From Lagopus muta (Eukaryota; Chordata; Aves; Galliformes; Phasianidae): 64,000 nucleotides of DNA. Position 1 is the first letter of the stretch, and every line of letters begins with the position of its first letter. Below, piece after piece: positions 44,201 to 56,880 of the stretch. Both the position numbers and the translations under genes were made by a program. The notes beneath the pieces are model-generated. The model did no database searches, was not told the DNA's origin, and was given only the letters and a program-made list of their open reading frames with translations. The DNA is taken from the NCBI RefSeq assembly GCF_023343835.1, contig NC_064444.1:9539219-9603218 (forward strand), written 5' to 3'.

Positions 44201-47200
44201 AGTTCCTAAGTCAGGTTTATGAACTGTCCAGTTTTAGGTATTTGATTGGTGGTAACTCCTTGAAGCTTGTCTCTGCTTTTGGATCTGCATCCAGGGATCC
44301 TAGTGGATCAGCCAGGATCTCTACTGCTGCTCTGATAAACGTTTCCAACGTTTATTAAATGTGCTCTCTGACGTTCTTTTGTGGAGACAGTAATTTGACA
44401 GTCATCACGTGAGAAACTCTGAATTTGCCATCTGGCCTGGCAAGACTTAGTTCTTCTCACCATTAATTAAACTGACGTTACTGCACGCTTTTATGATGGT
44501 GGTTATGATCTGTCCTGCGATAACACCAGGGCTGGTTCTGAGGCATGCACAGCACCTTCCACTCTCATGACGTTTGTGGGTGGTGCAGCCGAGCACCTCT
44601 GGACTTCAGTGTCAGCTCTAATAACTGAGTTTCAGGGCCCCACTCAGGCACCTTCCTCTGGAGCGGGTTCTTCTGGTTCTGAGGGGATGGTTTCACAAGT
44701 AGGAAGACATAGCTGGGGGGAAAAAGGGGGCAGCTGCTTGGCTGTAATAGAGTTCTATAACATGCCCTGACAGGAGACCTTACTGACCACAGCTTCGCCC
44801 TGCTTGGTGAGACCGTGACCATTAATGGGAAAGTGGATTGGCAGCAACAGATAGAGCAGGGAGCAAAAAGAGAGGAAGGAAGTGAAATAGGACAACAGCT
44901 GAAGACAGCTGCGAAAAGCAGGCAGGTACATCGTGGTGGCGACTGGAGTGTGGAAGAAGGAAACTAAGCTGCTTTGGTGATGAGGCAAGGTGTCTGTATC
45001 CTATCTGGAATGGACATGTGTGGAGGTGCCCAGCAACTTAACATGTTTGTAATCCCCCTGGAGACCCAGCTCCAGGTGCTGGATGGCAGAGTGTTTCCTG
45101 TCTTCGGTGGTCTCCAAACTGTGACTTGGCAAATGAGACTGGTAGGTTTGAAAAAAATGCCGGAGTACGAGGCTTGGGAGAAGTCATTCCCAGAACTAAC
45201 TCTTGCCATTTTTCTCTTCCCTGTCAGAGCCTTGAATGCTCAACTGCTCAGAGTTAACTCAGCAGCTTCAAGAGATTCAATAATATTTGTTTTTACCCAA
45301 ATCCCTCGAAGTCTGAGGGAATGGAGACAGAATCAGTTTACTGGGATGAAAAGCCAAGAAAAGTAAATCATCCTTGGGTCAGGGTGAGCTCTCATTTGAA
45401 GAGGCCACAGATGGCAGAGATGTTCATGAATCAGCAGTTTCACAGACCTCTGCCCATTCAGGGAGTAATGCGTGTAAACAAACATGAAAATGGCACAGAG
45501 CCGCAGAGCTTTCCAGATCCTTCCTGCTCCCTCCATGCAGTTGAGGGGGCCCTCCTCAGAGGAGCCAGATAGAAGAAAAGAGCTGCTGCCCTTGACTGTG
45601 GGCTTGTCCCAGGATGGTCATCCTATACCTGCTTCAGCTGTGCGAGAGCCAAAGGCTAGAGTGACAGCGGGGTGTCCCCTCTTCTCCCATAGTGCAGCCA
45701 GGTATGCTCTTGAGGACAGGAGGCAGCTGCTGACTGGCCTGGTGGCAGGCGTTTGGAGTTATCTGAGATGGAGGGAAGGAAGGAGAGGTGAGGTGAGGAC
45801 GTGAGCTATTACACCATTGCACTGCTGCAGGTGCAGGACAGCTCCTGTACATGTGGGCTTTGGGAGGTGGGCCTGCCCCTGGTGTGCTCCTGCTCTTTGA
45901 TATGTGCCCTGGATCCACACGCCGATGAGGCTGGGACCTTGGAAGCCCCACAGAGCTCTAGCCTGTCTGGTGTTAGGGACATTCTTCCCGCAATTATCTG
46001 ATGTTTGTCAAATGTTGTGCCAGAAAATGCAACTAGAGGGCTGTGCTGAGAGCACCCACTTTGGTAGATCTGTGTTTGTATTCTAGGGCCTGCTGGCCAA
46101 GCGATGCAGTGCTACTTCCATGCTGCCCAAGTGTCAGCCTGGGTAGTGCTTCTACAAGAAGATAACATGTAAGTGATGAGAACTGGCCAAGTCAGTGACT
46201 GTGCCTGAATCGTAGTTGAGACTTTGTCATGGTTTGAACCATGACAGGCTTTTTGTGAATAGTCTGTTTGGGGTGAAACACAGCCTGAATCTTCAAACCG
46301 TTATGTGTGATGACAGCTGTGAGACTTCTGTTGAAGTCACTAGGCATCACACAACCATAAACTTTGGAGTGTGGTTCTGCTGAGGAGATGCTGCTACTGA
46401 GGCTCTGAGACAAAAGGAAGTGAGAGGAAAATGGACTCTGCTGTTCTCCCAGGAGCAACACCTCACGACGCGCCAAACCTAGCAATTGTATGTGAGGAGC
46501 AATTACAGTGGGTGTCACAGGAGATGTACAGGGACATCTAAGGCATTGGGATTTATTATCAGTAAACCATGTACTTCAAGTTCACTGTGAAGTTGGAGAA
46601 CATCTAACCGTGTAAATGATCTGAGGGAATTGGATGAAGTGAATTTTGTGACTGTGAAGTTAGACAAGTTATCAGCCATGTTTCCAGACAATAGAGAAGA
46701 TCCTGAGAAAGACATTTCCTGAGAAGTAAACTAACTCGTATAGTAATGAATAGTCAAGAAAGCAGCTGTTTTTAAAAAACATACATCCACCAAATGATTA
46801 CAGGTTGGTATGCTTAAGGAGTGAAGAAATGTGCAAATTTTTTGGTGTTGCTCTTCTGAGGGTTTCTTTTGCTGGTGTCCAGACTCTGGCAACATTATCT
46901 TAACCTACTTTGACTGTCAGTGGTAGAAGGTAGTAGCTGGGGTGGCCGAGTGCACAGTGAGAACTGGCACTGTGCGGTGACAGAGCAGACGTGCTGGGGG
47001 TGGCTGTGACCTGGGACCCAGCAGCTGGGGGCGAGCGCCTGGAAGAGGATGTTTCTGACTGGTGCTACCTAGAGAAAAAGCAGCCTGCTGATGAGATCAC
47101 CTTAGGGCATCAGGGTTTAGAAAGGGGTAGAAGAATGTGGGACAGAAATGAGCAGTACAGAGCAATGACATGCTTGATGAGAAGCCAGCCTTACTGAGTG

Positions 47201-47387
47201 AGCACAGTCACAGAATGAAAAGCTGCCCACTGGGCAGATACCAGTGATCGTAGCATAAGCAGGAAAATGGCATCAATCTAGACACAGTGCTTTTTGTGAC
47301 TCTTAAGGCGTTGATGGATGAAGACTCAGTGAAGAGAAGCTTCCTTTTTCTTATGTTTTGACATCTTTCAGGCTTAAACATGAACTA
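35281..47387. other. Non-coding flank downstream of CEBPA, part 1
   Basis: After the CpG-rich tail to about 35,780 the sequence becomes ordinary AT/GC-balanced DNA. No coding exon, RNA gene or complete mobile element is recognised. The longest open frame (234 codons, 41,565-42,269) lacks visible homology or domain structure. A cluster of factor-type motifs at 42,180-42,370 is noted under findings. Mammals have a myeloid CEBPA enhancer 37-42 kb downstream of the gene, so a counterpart could lie in this flank. Confidence 0.55.
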
Positions 47388-47528
47388 ACTACCATTATCC
47401 TAATTTTACAGATGGGGACAGACAGGTTATGTGACATGCTCCAGGTCACATGAGCAGTGTGTGTCAGAGTGAGAAACAGCACCTGGATCTCTCAATTGTG
47501 AAGCTGTTGCTCTTGGCGCTGCGTCATC
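47388..47528 (+). repeat. MIR-like (CORE-SINE) fragment
   Basis: The blocks 'attatcctaattttacagat', 'ggggacagacaggttatgtg', 'acatgctccaggtcacatga' and 'ctggatctctcaattgtg' follow in the order and spacing of the MIR core (TTTTACAGATGAGG, then AGGTTAAGTAACTTGCCCAAGG-type sequence). Strong divergence is expected because these SINEs predate the bird-mammal split. Confidence 0.6.
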
Positions 47529-50102
47529 CCGACTGCAAACAAAACACTGAGGTTGACTTTGCCTGTGTCCTTATGCCTACAAATGGTAAGGTTTTTGAAC
47601 AAATCAAAGAAAGCAAAAAGAGTCACTCCTCCAATTTGTATGTCCAATCCTCTCTATGCAGTGGCATGATGTACCCTAGAGGAGCCTGTAATTAATACAA
47701 GTAATTACCCCTTGCTGCAAAGACTCTGCAACATCATTGGTTAAGAATCTAGATGAAACTTTCACCTTGTTTACTGAGTGCTTCATGTTGTGTGATTCAA
47801 GGTGGATTGGGATGATATCTGCAGGAAAAATTAACTTAGAACCAAGATGAACACTGCAAATGTCTTGGTGCCACTGTCTTGACTTGGCCACCACTAGAGC
47901 TTTAATAGAAGTGGAGAGAAGGCAGGGAGATGATTAGGTAGGAAACAGAGTGACCTGTTGCAAAGGAGTGCTTGTCACAGTTTGCCTTCCTCGCTCAAAA
48001 AGTTTTAATATAAAAGGATTGGATGTCGATGGCTTGTTGGCGTAAGAACACGTGTAGGTTCTAGGCGTGTTCTTGGTCTTCAACTACACTGAAGATAGTC
48101 AGGTCTGGAATTTTCCAAAGAGCCCAAGGGATCATTATTCCTAATGCAAAAGATGCCTGGAGAACATCCCAGACTAAGGCCAAGTCTCAATGGTGGAACT
48201 ATCCTTTGGATTCCAGTTCCCAAACCTGCTGCTGCTCCAGATACGTACTGTGGGCTTCTGCTTTTAACCTGGTAGTGTGGCCAGAGGCACTGGGCACCTA
48301 ACATTTCATGACACCAAAGAAACACTCATTAATTGAAACTCCTCAGGCAAACAGCTGCTTCTGCTTGCTGTGGCTCTATTTTCAGCTCTTAGCTCTGAAG
48401 TGAAGCTGACAATTTTTGCTGGTTTCTCAGACCTCCTATTGAGTTTTTCTAATTAATATTTTTGAACTACTTAGATGTTCTCAAGTCTACGGTGATCCAG
48501 AGAATTATTATTACTGCTGGTATTATTAAGGCTAATAATGCTGCTAATAACCTTAGTGAGCTTGGCAGAATTCAGTTTGAACTCCTTGCCGCAGATGAAG
48601 AAAGCTAACTTTGGTAATGTGAGGGGTACGTGACTGAGTTACCAGTACCTGCTGTTTACAGGGGGCAGGAGGAGTATATTTGCTCAAATGAAAAAGGTCA
48701 AGGCAGAGGCCCATTTGCTGTTTGTTAATAAGTAATCTGAAGTACAACACAGCTTTACTGTAACAAATCGGCCTAGCTTAGCTGTCCTTCCATCACCATT
48801 ATATCCAACACAATTCTAGATGAAAATGCCAGTTTAGAAATAATCCGTGTTCTCACAGATTATTTTCAACATCTGTGCAGAGGATTTGTAGCTGGGGATC
48901 CGCAGCAGCAGCAGCAAAAGAACCTTCCATATTTTGCCAGTGCTTGCCTCGGAAACTGAGCAAAGGATGAAATACTAGATAGAGCATGATTTGTCTCCTG
49001 GGCAATTCTCCCCTAGACTCAATCAGACCTGTGCATCTTCCCTACAGAAGTACGCCAGTCCAGAGCTGTGGTGGTAGCTGGCCCGCTTACTGCACCCTGC
49101 GGAGGTGCTGATGTAACCTACAAAACCACCTATGGCATCTCAGAGCCTGGCCCATAGTCAACAGTTAAAATTCAGACATGGGTGTGTCTGAGAGTGTCCT
49201 TCCAAGGGACTGAGCATATGTGCATTGCAACCTCTGCCTTTCATGGGCTTTTGTGAAAAAAGATGGTTGTTGTCCAAGCGACAGTTGTCCTGATTATTTC
49301 CCAAAATACCAAGTAGTATGGTGGCTGGGTTCTGTCCTTTGTGGTTCACTTACTGAGCGCAGGCAGGATTCATTAGAAAATGTTTTCCTATTCATGAGAC
49401 ACTTGAAGTGCTTATCAAAAAAAAGCAACATTTGTGCCAGCTGCCAGCTAACCACAGATTCTCATTTGTAACTCTTAATGTTCGTGTCCTTCAGCTGCAC
49501 CAGCCTGAGGCACGTTAGATGTCCCACAGCTATTCCCTGAAGTAGAGCTTGTGATGTGCACACTGCAAGAGCAGGCACCACCAACACGCAGGCAGCGTGG
49601 CAGTCACCACACACCCACAGCACAGGTTTGTGAGGGGCTTTGCCACGTACAGAGGTATTTCTTGGAGGAAGGTAGCTGGGGTGCACACACAAGTGCACAT
49701 ACACATGAGGTCACCTTTGGAAACAGGAACCACGCAGATTGCAAACTGCAATTTCTGGCTTCCTGAAATGTGATTTCAGGAGGCAGTGATCCTTTAACAG
49801 ATCAACAGCCCGGTTCCAAATGCCTGTTAACCGAGGTGGGAGGGAACGAGCTTGGTGAGGGAAGACTTTCTCTACCAAGCAGGTCACATCTGGCTGTGAG
49901 CTCAGCATCTGTCTGATACCAGAGCCGTACCAAAGTCGTCTTCAGCTCCTGGGCCTGCCTCACAGGAGACAGTGGCAGAGGAGTGGTGAGGAGGGGCTTT
50001 CTGCAGATTCATTTGCTGTCTGGCAGTGAGCAGAGGACTGAGGCTGTGTAGCAGCTGTGGAAGTGAGGAGGATGAGGAGTGTACAGGGAAGAACACTTGG
50101 GA

Positions 50103-50124
50103 GATTGTAGGGTGATTGTAGGGT
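50103..50124 (+). repeat. Perfect 11-bp tandem duplication
   Basis: GATTGTAGGGT occurs twice in direct succession without mismatch. Confidence 0.85.
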
Positions 50125-52440
50125 CTTTGTAGCAGGATGGAAAAAGGATTTCTGCAACTTGAGTGTTCACATACATCGGGAAACAGGGTCAGTGGCTGTT
50201 GGCTGCCAGGAAAGGGGTATTTTGGATGCCCCTTCTGTTTGCCTGACTGTTCTGAGATACTGAGAAAAGGGAAGGAAGAAGGGGAGAACACACATTGCCC
50301 AGGAAGCTGGCATGGCTGGTGCTGCCCTGTGTGTCTGTACCTGTGTGACTGGCTGCAGCTGAATGGTTGGCAAGTAGTACAGTTAGCAGAGATTCTTGAA
50401 TTGATCCGATGTGCTGAGGATGTTTATCCCAGAACACCTGGTGTGGGCAGCAGGGATTGTAATGGTGGAATTGATACCTACTTCTGTGAAGTCTGGTTGA
50501 GCTGAGAATCTGAGCAAATACCTTCTAGCTAAAGCAAGGCTACGAGGAAGGTGGCATGAAGTCCTAGATCTCGTGCTGCAACACTGCTCTGAATGAACAT
50601 GTGGCCATGCTGTATGTCACATGTCCTGGCAGGGAGAGCAGCAAGAATTACTAACTGGCAGCCCTTACAGAATGGTGATGCCACATGAAAATACACGTGT
50701 TCATTACTCATGAGATACATATTTGTTGCCCATCTCCACCTTCCCACAGAATTATACACCCAGGGTTGTAAAGCTTTCTGTGCCTGTCCCTGGATGTGTT
50801 GCTGTTTCCTCTTGCTGCTCTTTGTTTGGGGTAACATCTGTTGTCTCTGTTGTAGTGAGTTTCAGGAGTCATTAGCAACAGTGATACACTGCACTATTCC
50901 TCCGAAGACCAGTCAGGATTTGCTTCTTCCCCTAATACCAATAGGAAAGCTAGTGTATCTGGTACCTGAAGTAATGTGATTAGCTAGAAAACGTTAAGTA
51001 TTCCCTGAACCTAATCCTGAGCATTAGTTACCAACCTCCATCAGTCTTTATGATATCATGATGGTGAATTTCTGGATTATGCAGTCTTTCATGGACGCAT
51101 GGGCGCATAATGGAAAGCAAGCTTAGTGCTGCAAACAGCACTGCAGTCACACTCTGTTCTAACCAGCAGCCAGCCACGATGCCTGGGAAATTGTGCAGGT
51201 GGTTTTAGAAAATGGTAAGTAGTCTATTATCATTGAGAAGGAGGGGAAAAAAACAACAACCCTTGGGAGATTTCCCCCATGACCATCTGTTAATTTTCTC
51301 CTGACGCCATTAGTGATTTCCATAGAATAGCGTGTTTAGTGCCCTGCAAACAGTGCAGTGGATCAGAGCACTGCATTGCTGCTGCTGGACCATGCAGCCT
51401 TCCTTGTCAGGAATTAGCACACCAACATGCTTCCTCAGCATGCACCTCAGCACTTCACATGCCTGGCAGTCATCAGCCTTAGTTCTCCAATAAGCCCTGG
51501 GCTTTGTTGCACCTCTGACAGGGGAGCACCCTTCATTCACCTGCCACCCTTCTTCCATGCAGCTCCTGTAGCCTTTTCTGCCCTAACACAGGCCTTGCTC
51601 AAAAGCTACCATATCTGCATTTATTTAGAGGTGCTCAGGTGCTTAGCTACAGCCCCAGGTCACTGTAGTATTTCATGCTGTCTTAGAGATGAATGCTGAA
51701 AGTGCTCATTGTCTGCAGTCCTCTTTACACTTGTATTTTGACCAATAGACACATGCTGCACAGTAAAAATAACCACCAACCTGTATGACAACTGTCAGCA
51801 CGCTGTGTGTGCCCTGCAACATCCATAGGCTCTGTAGCTAATGGTGGTCCTGGGGCCGGACCCAGCAGGGAAAGCATCTCTACCTCTGCCTTGTGCCCAG
51901 CTGTGGAGGGCATGAGATTGTTAGAGCAGTGGTCATACAGCATGGCTGGCAGCTGCTTCTGCTTTTAGCTGGGAGTTTCTGGTGTTGCCCAGGGTAGGGA
52001 ATGCAGGGACAATCCAAAGGTGAGTGGTAGTGGAAACCCAGTGGATTAGTTTGGACCAAATTACACAGTTGAGAAGAGTTTTCAAAGCTACCTCTTTCTT
52101 TCCAGGTTCTTCTGTGATACCAGAAGATGTTGCCCCCAGATCGTGGCCTGGGGACAATGTGAACAGCTCTGTTCTTTATGCTGGTACCTGAGAGCAATTG
52201 CTAGAAGTAACTTGGCTCTTCCCTGTGTTTCGTGTGTGTGCTTGGTGTGCTGAGTGGTTTCCAAAGGAACTTTCTGAGCATTGAAGCAAATGGGGAAACT
52301 GGCTGTGAAGCAGTTGCTGCAGTAAGTGAAACTTAGGAGCAGCTTTTGCTTTCTGTGCAAGATAGGGTGTTTTCCAGGCATTTTTTGTGCATTTGGGTTC
52401 GTGTGATGTTTCTTCAAAGAAATGTTATCATTTGTGCATT

Positions 52441-52462
52441 TTTACTTTAATAATAAAGTAAA
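52441..52462. repeat. Perfect inverted repeat, 9-bp arms
   Basis: TTTACTTTA and TAAAGTAAA are separated by ATAA. The arms are perfectly complementary. No flanking target duplication or transposon body is visible. Confidence 0.85.
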
Positions 52463-53986
52463 TAGTCCTTGAAAATTTGTTTCTTGGAGCAATGCAAATG
52501 GGCACAGAGAGCATTTTGCTATTTAACAATTACCTGAATACAGTTCTTTGCTTTTTGGAAGAAGCCAAGCTTTTTCCCTCCTCCTAAATTAAAAGACATG
52601 ACAAAGTGTGTCAGGGAGAGAGCCTTACCCAGGAGGGAGTTAGTGCAGTGCTGGGGTAGGTAGGACTTGCTTCTGAAGCAATAGCAGCAGTACAGATTTT
52701 CTCAATGGTGTTTATGCCTTACCACATGCTACCTCACCAACCTCCTCATTTGTTGCTCTGAGACCTGAGTGCCCAGGCTGAGTAACTTCCTGGTGTAACC
52801 GTTTGCAGATAGAGATTTTTGAAGTTATACCCAGGAGTGCTTTGATGTCTCATTATTAAGCTTTATGCTTTTTGACTTGTAGTGCCCACCTGCCTGCTTT
52901 AGAGCCAGCAGTCCACACCATGTACCCAAGGCAAGCCTGATGCTTCTGCACAACGTCCAAAACTGTCAGTGTTGGGACCATAGACTAATAGGAAAACTTA
53001 AAGTTTTTAAGTCTGCAGACACCCCAGCACAACAGCTCCTCTGGAAGGTGAGTACAGACAGCCTTTCTGTCACAGCAAACATATTTAATCTGAAACATCG
53101 ATTGCTGGCAGCCAGGAAGTGACAAACTGGGTTGCTGTTGTCCTTGGGGTCGTTGTTCCCACCTTCCATCTCTTGCAGAGCATCCAGGCGACGCAGCGGG
53201 GAGCTAGGCACTGCTTGCTTGCGCTCAGCAATGTGCTGTTGAATCGCTGGGCCACAAAGCAAGTGCATGCGAGGGAGTGTGGCTGCCTTTTCTACTGGTT
53301 TGAGCATTCACATGGGAGTTTGAGAGTCCGGATTCTGCTCCCAGGACTGTTTATGCATTTTACGTGGAACAGTCACCGGGTAACATATAATCCCCAATCA
53401 AAGCCCTCAGGGGGTTCAGGCAAAGCAACGCCCAGTTTCTGGATCCTGATCAGAGTTAGGTGTGAAATGGGCTGAGCTGCTTGGCCCTGTCAAGACTGGG
53501 GCAGTTCTGGGCATGCATGAAGGTGGAACTCTAGATAGCTGAAGAACTTGAGAGTATTAAAAAAAAGCTGGAGATTGAAAGGGACAGACAGTGGGAAGAA
53601 TCTGGGAGCTGCAGTGGGCTGTCCCCACTGTGGGCATTTCAAAGTGCAGATCTAGGATAAAGCCTCATGTGCTCCAATGATGAAGCCCTCTTACAGGGAA
53701 ACAATTGTTCTCACAGATTTCTGAAGTAGAAACTTATTTACATAACCATTTTTTTTTTAATGTCCTATCCTAGTCACTACATTTGCTTAGATTTCTTTCC
53801 ACTAGGCTGCATGTGCTGAGCTGCACAATGGTGGCTGCCATATGAATAGCTTGTTATTCTTACCAAGCGTGACAACTGCTGTAGCAAAATCAAGAGCAAC
53901 CTGCTCTAATGTAAACTGATTTCAGATTGCCCCTGGCAGTCCCAGCTACCTCATCTAACCTCTTTTTTTGCCAGTTTTTTTTTCTT

Positions 53987-53988
<2 letters not shown>

Positions 53989-54025
<37 letters not shown>

Positions 54026-54028
54026 AAA
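53989..54028. repeat. T30-A10 homopolymer junction
   Basis: Thirty T residues pass directly into ten A residues, preceded by shorter T runs interrupted by C. It can fold as a hairpin over its central 20 bp. Confidence 0.9.
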
Positions 54029-55633
54029 CTTCTCCCCACTGAAGACACACCCAGTGCTTTCTTGTAAGGTGTTTTATCACACTAGCTTTTCCACCAGCAT
54101 CCGTAACACACGGAGAAACTTCTCTGGTATTGCCCTTGATATGTCCAAAGCCGCTTGGATTCTCCAGCAGATGCAGAATGCAGCTGCCAGCTGTCTCCTG
54201 GGGAGAGCTCTGCAGCGGTCACCGCTTGTACCGAAGAGTACCTATCTGCAGAGCACCACAGATGTGTGCCTGGCTCTTGAGACTGTTGCATCTTTGATGC
54301 CCAGCTGTGTTTGGAACACATAGAGCTCAATTAGTTCAAACAAAGGCTTATTCAGAGGGATGGCCATGTCAGGTGGGAAGTAGTTGTTTTGCTAAGAGAG
54401 TGTGGGCAGTGAGGTGGGCTCTGGGCAGGGGGTATTGGGGAAGAAGCAGTCTGATTTGACAATCATAGCTGCCAGATTAGTGTGTATGATGGGTGTGATA
54501 TAAATTGCTACCTATAAATGAATACCACAACAGCATTTTAATGAAGTGTTTTCTAGTAGCGCTTGTCCAGGCTGGTTGTGTTATGCTAAGGCTGGAGAGG
54601 TATCTCCAAGCAGGCTTCTTGGCTAAACCTTCATAAACATGGTCTCACCCAAGATCTAACTATGATTTGTTTGGATAAGAGGTTTTGCTTGTTTGTTTCT
54701 GGACGTGCTTTCAAATACATATGGGTTTTTACTTTTATTTATTTATTTTTTGCTTCTTGGTCCGGGTTTTGTGTTGGTATCACAGACCCCAGCTGGTGCA
54801 GAGATTAGGGCTAAATCTGTTGCTTTTTCTGGGCATTCATTGTGGTTCTGACAGCAAGTGCCTGGGTCAGCTGCGGTTTTTCAAGGGACATCTGGGGCTG
54901 TGACTCACTGTGGTGACCTGTGTCTGTGCTGAGCCTGGGAGGTAAAAATACCCTTGCACACCAGTGTCTTTTGGGGAGTTCTCTGTCCTTAGCTTCTCCT
55001 GGTGTGCCGGTACACCTGGCACTGCAGCCCATGCTGCTGGAAGGCATAACCTCATGGATCCACACCTCACATTTGCAGTGTGATTCTGCAAAGAGCCAGC
55101 AACCATTTCTCCTGGTAGCTAGCAGATTTTCTGAGCCTTTGGCAGCCTGGATTGCTGCATATAAATGTGCGTGTATATATGGTAGGATACAGATATTGAA
55201 GTAGGTGTTGCATTTGGAGGACATCTGTTGTACACTGCTTTTACAACATTTCAGGCCAAAACAATTGTTTTATTAGAAGGTCTCACAACGTGTCCAGTTG
55301 CCACCACAAGCTGCATAAATCTAAAATAAAGCCCAGAAATAGTCTTTCTCATGCTGCCTCTGAAGTGAGGAGGTTTTGACAGTGCATTAAAGACAGGCCT
55401 CTTTTTTTGCTCAGGTTGAAGATCAGGGAGGGAAAGTTCAGTTCTTTGATCCTCAAAGATAAAATCTCAGACCTGAAGTCTCTTGACTGTCTGGACTTGT
55501 GATGTATGCACTGAATTCATTCATATTACAAATAAGTAATAACTGGCAGGTGATGCTGTGGAGATAACAGCTTAGTTCTTTTCGAGGAATCTGTAACTAA
55601 CTCCAGCCAGGTCTCCCGGATCAACAGCTGTTT

Positions 55634-55654
55634 AAAAAAAAAAAAAAAAAAAAA
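55634..55654 (+). repeat. A21 homopolymer
   Basis: A run of 21 A residues immediately precedes the start of an old antisense CR1 copy. Confidence 0.9.
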
Positions 55655-56880
55655 TCAAATAATTTTGGTTGGAAAGAGCATCTAGAGGGCTGCAACCAAC
55701 CTCCTCAAAGCAGGGCTAACTTCAGCACGAGCCTAGGCTACTTAGGGCTTTGTTGTTAAATGTTGGAAGTCTCCATGGGTGTAGATGTTACAGACCTCTT
55801 TGGGCACCCATTCCAGTGCATGTCGGCTTTCATTTTGAAACATTTCTCCAGTTACATTCAATGGAATTTCTCCTGCTTCAGCTTGCGGTCGTTGCCCTCG
55901 TACTGTGCACTGCTGATGAGCATCTGGTTCCGTTACCTCCTGTGCAGCGAGGGTGCAATTGGCCGTCACCACTGCACAGGCTCCCAGCTGACTCATGATG
56001 AGCATTTTGTCCACTGGGACCCCAGCTTCTTTTTTCAGTGAAGCTCCTTGCTAACCACTCAGCTCCCATCCTCTGCTGTTGCACAGATTAATTCTGTATC
56101 GTGTGCAGATTTTGTCTTTCTCTTTGATATATTTGAGGAGATTTCTGTCAGGTTAGTCTGCTGAAGAGCATGTGAATGGCTGTCCTGTCCTCCAGCATAA
56201 TGATCTACACCCTAAATGCAGTGTCATGTGCAAACATGCAGAGCACGCGTTGCACCCTTTCATCCAGGATGTTAGTGAAGACAGGCTCTAGTTTTGTCCC
56301 TTGAAAAATGCCATTTCTTAATGCAATTAATTAGAAGTCTAGTTGTTGACCATTATTGCCTTTTGAGCTTCATGTGCTTTTTCCAGGCGTGCTGTGGACC
56401 ATCCATGAAGTCTGTACCACCCCAGTTTGTTTTGGACAGGAGACAATGTTACAGGCTATTCTAAAACCAAAGTAAGTGACATCCACAACATCCCTAACTT
56501 GTTTATCCAGCACGTCATTTCAGCACAGAAGACAACCATGTTGGCCAGGTACAGTTTGACCTTAGTAAATCCATGCTGCCTGTTCTGAGTTGCATTCTTG
56601 TCAGTGTGTTTGGAAATGGCTTCCAAATGAATTTGCTTGGTAATGTTCCCGGATAAAAAATGTACTGATACCTTAAAAATGATATCTAGCTCTTTGCTAA
56701 TGCTTAGGCTAATCCCTTTCAGAAGAAGCCAGTTGATTACATGTGTGGAGTTTGTGACACCTACAGCATGAGCCTGATGTGCTGGTTGAGGGAATTTTTG
56801 GTAGGGAGCGGCTGAGCAGGTCAAATTCAGAAGCAACCTAAGCAGGACACACCTACTACTCCTCTGTTGGGATTTCCTTT
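55655..56880 (-). mobile_element. Old long CR1 LINE copy with decayed reverse transcriptase
   Basis: On the plus strand the reversed CR1 3' region is visible as 'ttttggttggaaagagcatc', 'ccaacctcctcaaagcaggg', 'cttgcggtcgttgccctcgt' and 'catccaggatgttagtgaag'. Farther in, the minus-strand frame 56,456-56,836 still reads as the RT region of CR1: ISKHTDKN followed by QHGFTK (56,561-56,578) and a diverged stretch ending in the position of the DFSKAFD motif. The frame is interrupted and residues are changed, so the copy is inactive. It is about 1.2 kb, long for a chicken CR1 copy, because most are truncated to a few hundred bp. Confidence 0.75.

Larger units (their letters stand above)
47529..55633. 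other. Non-coding flank downstream of CEBPA, part 2
   Basis: No coding exon or RNA gene is recognised. Small structures noted: a direct repeat of GATTGTAGGGT (50,103-50,124), a 9-bp-arm hairpin (52,441-52,462) and a T30-A10 tract (53,989-54,028). Open frames are short and without homology. Confidence 0.55.
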
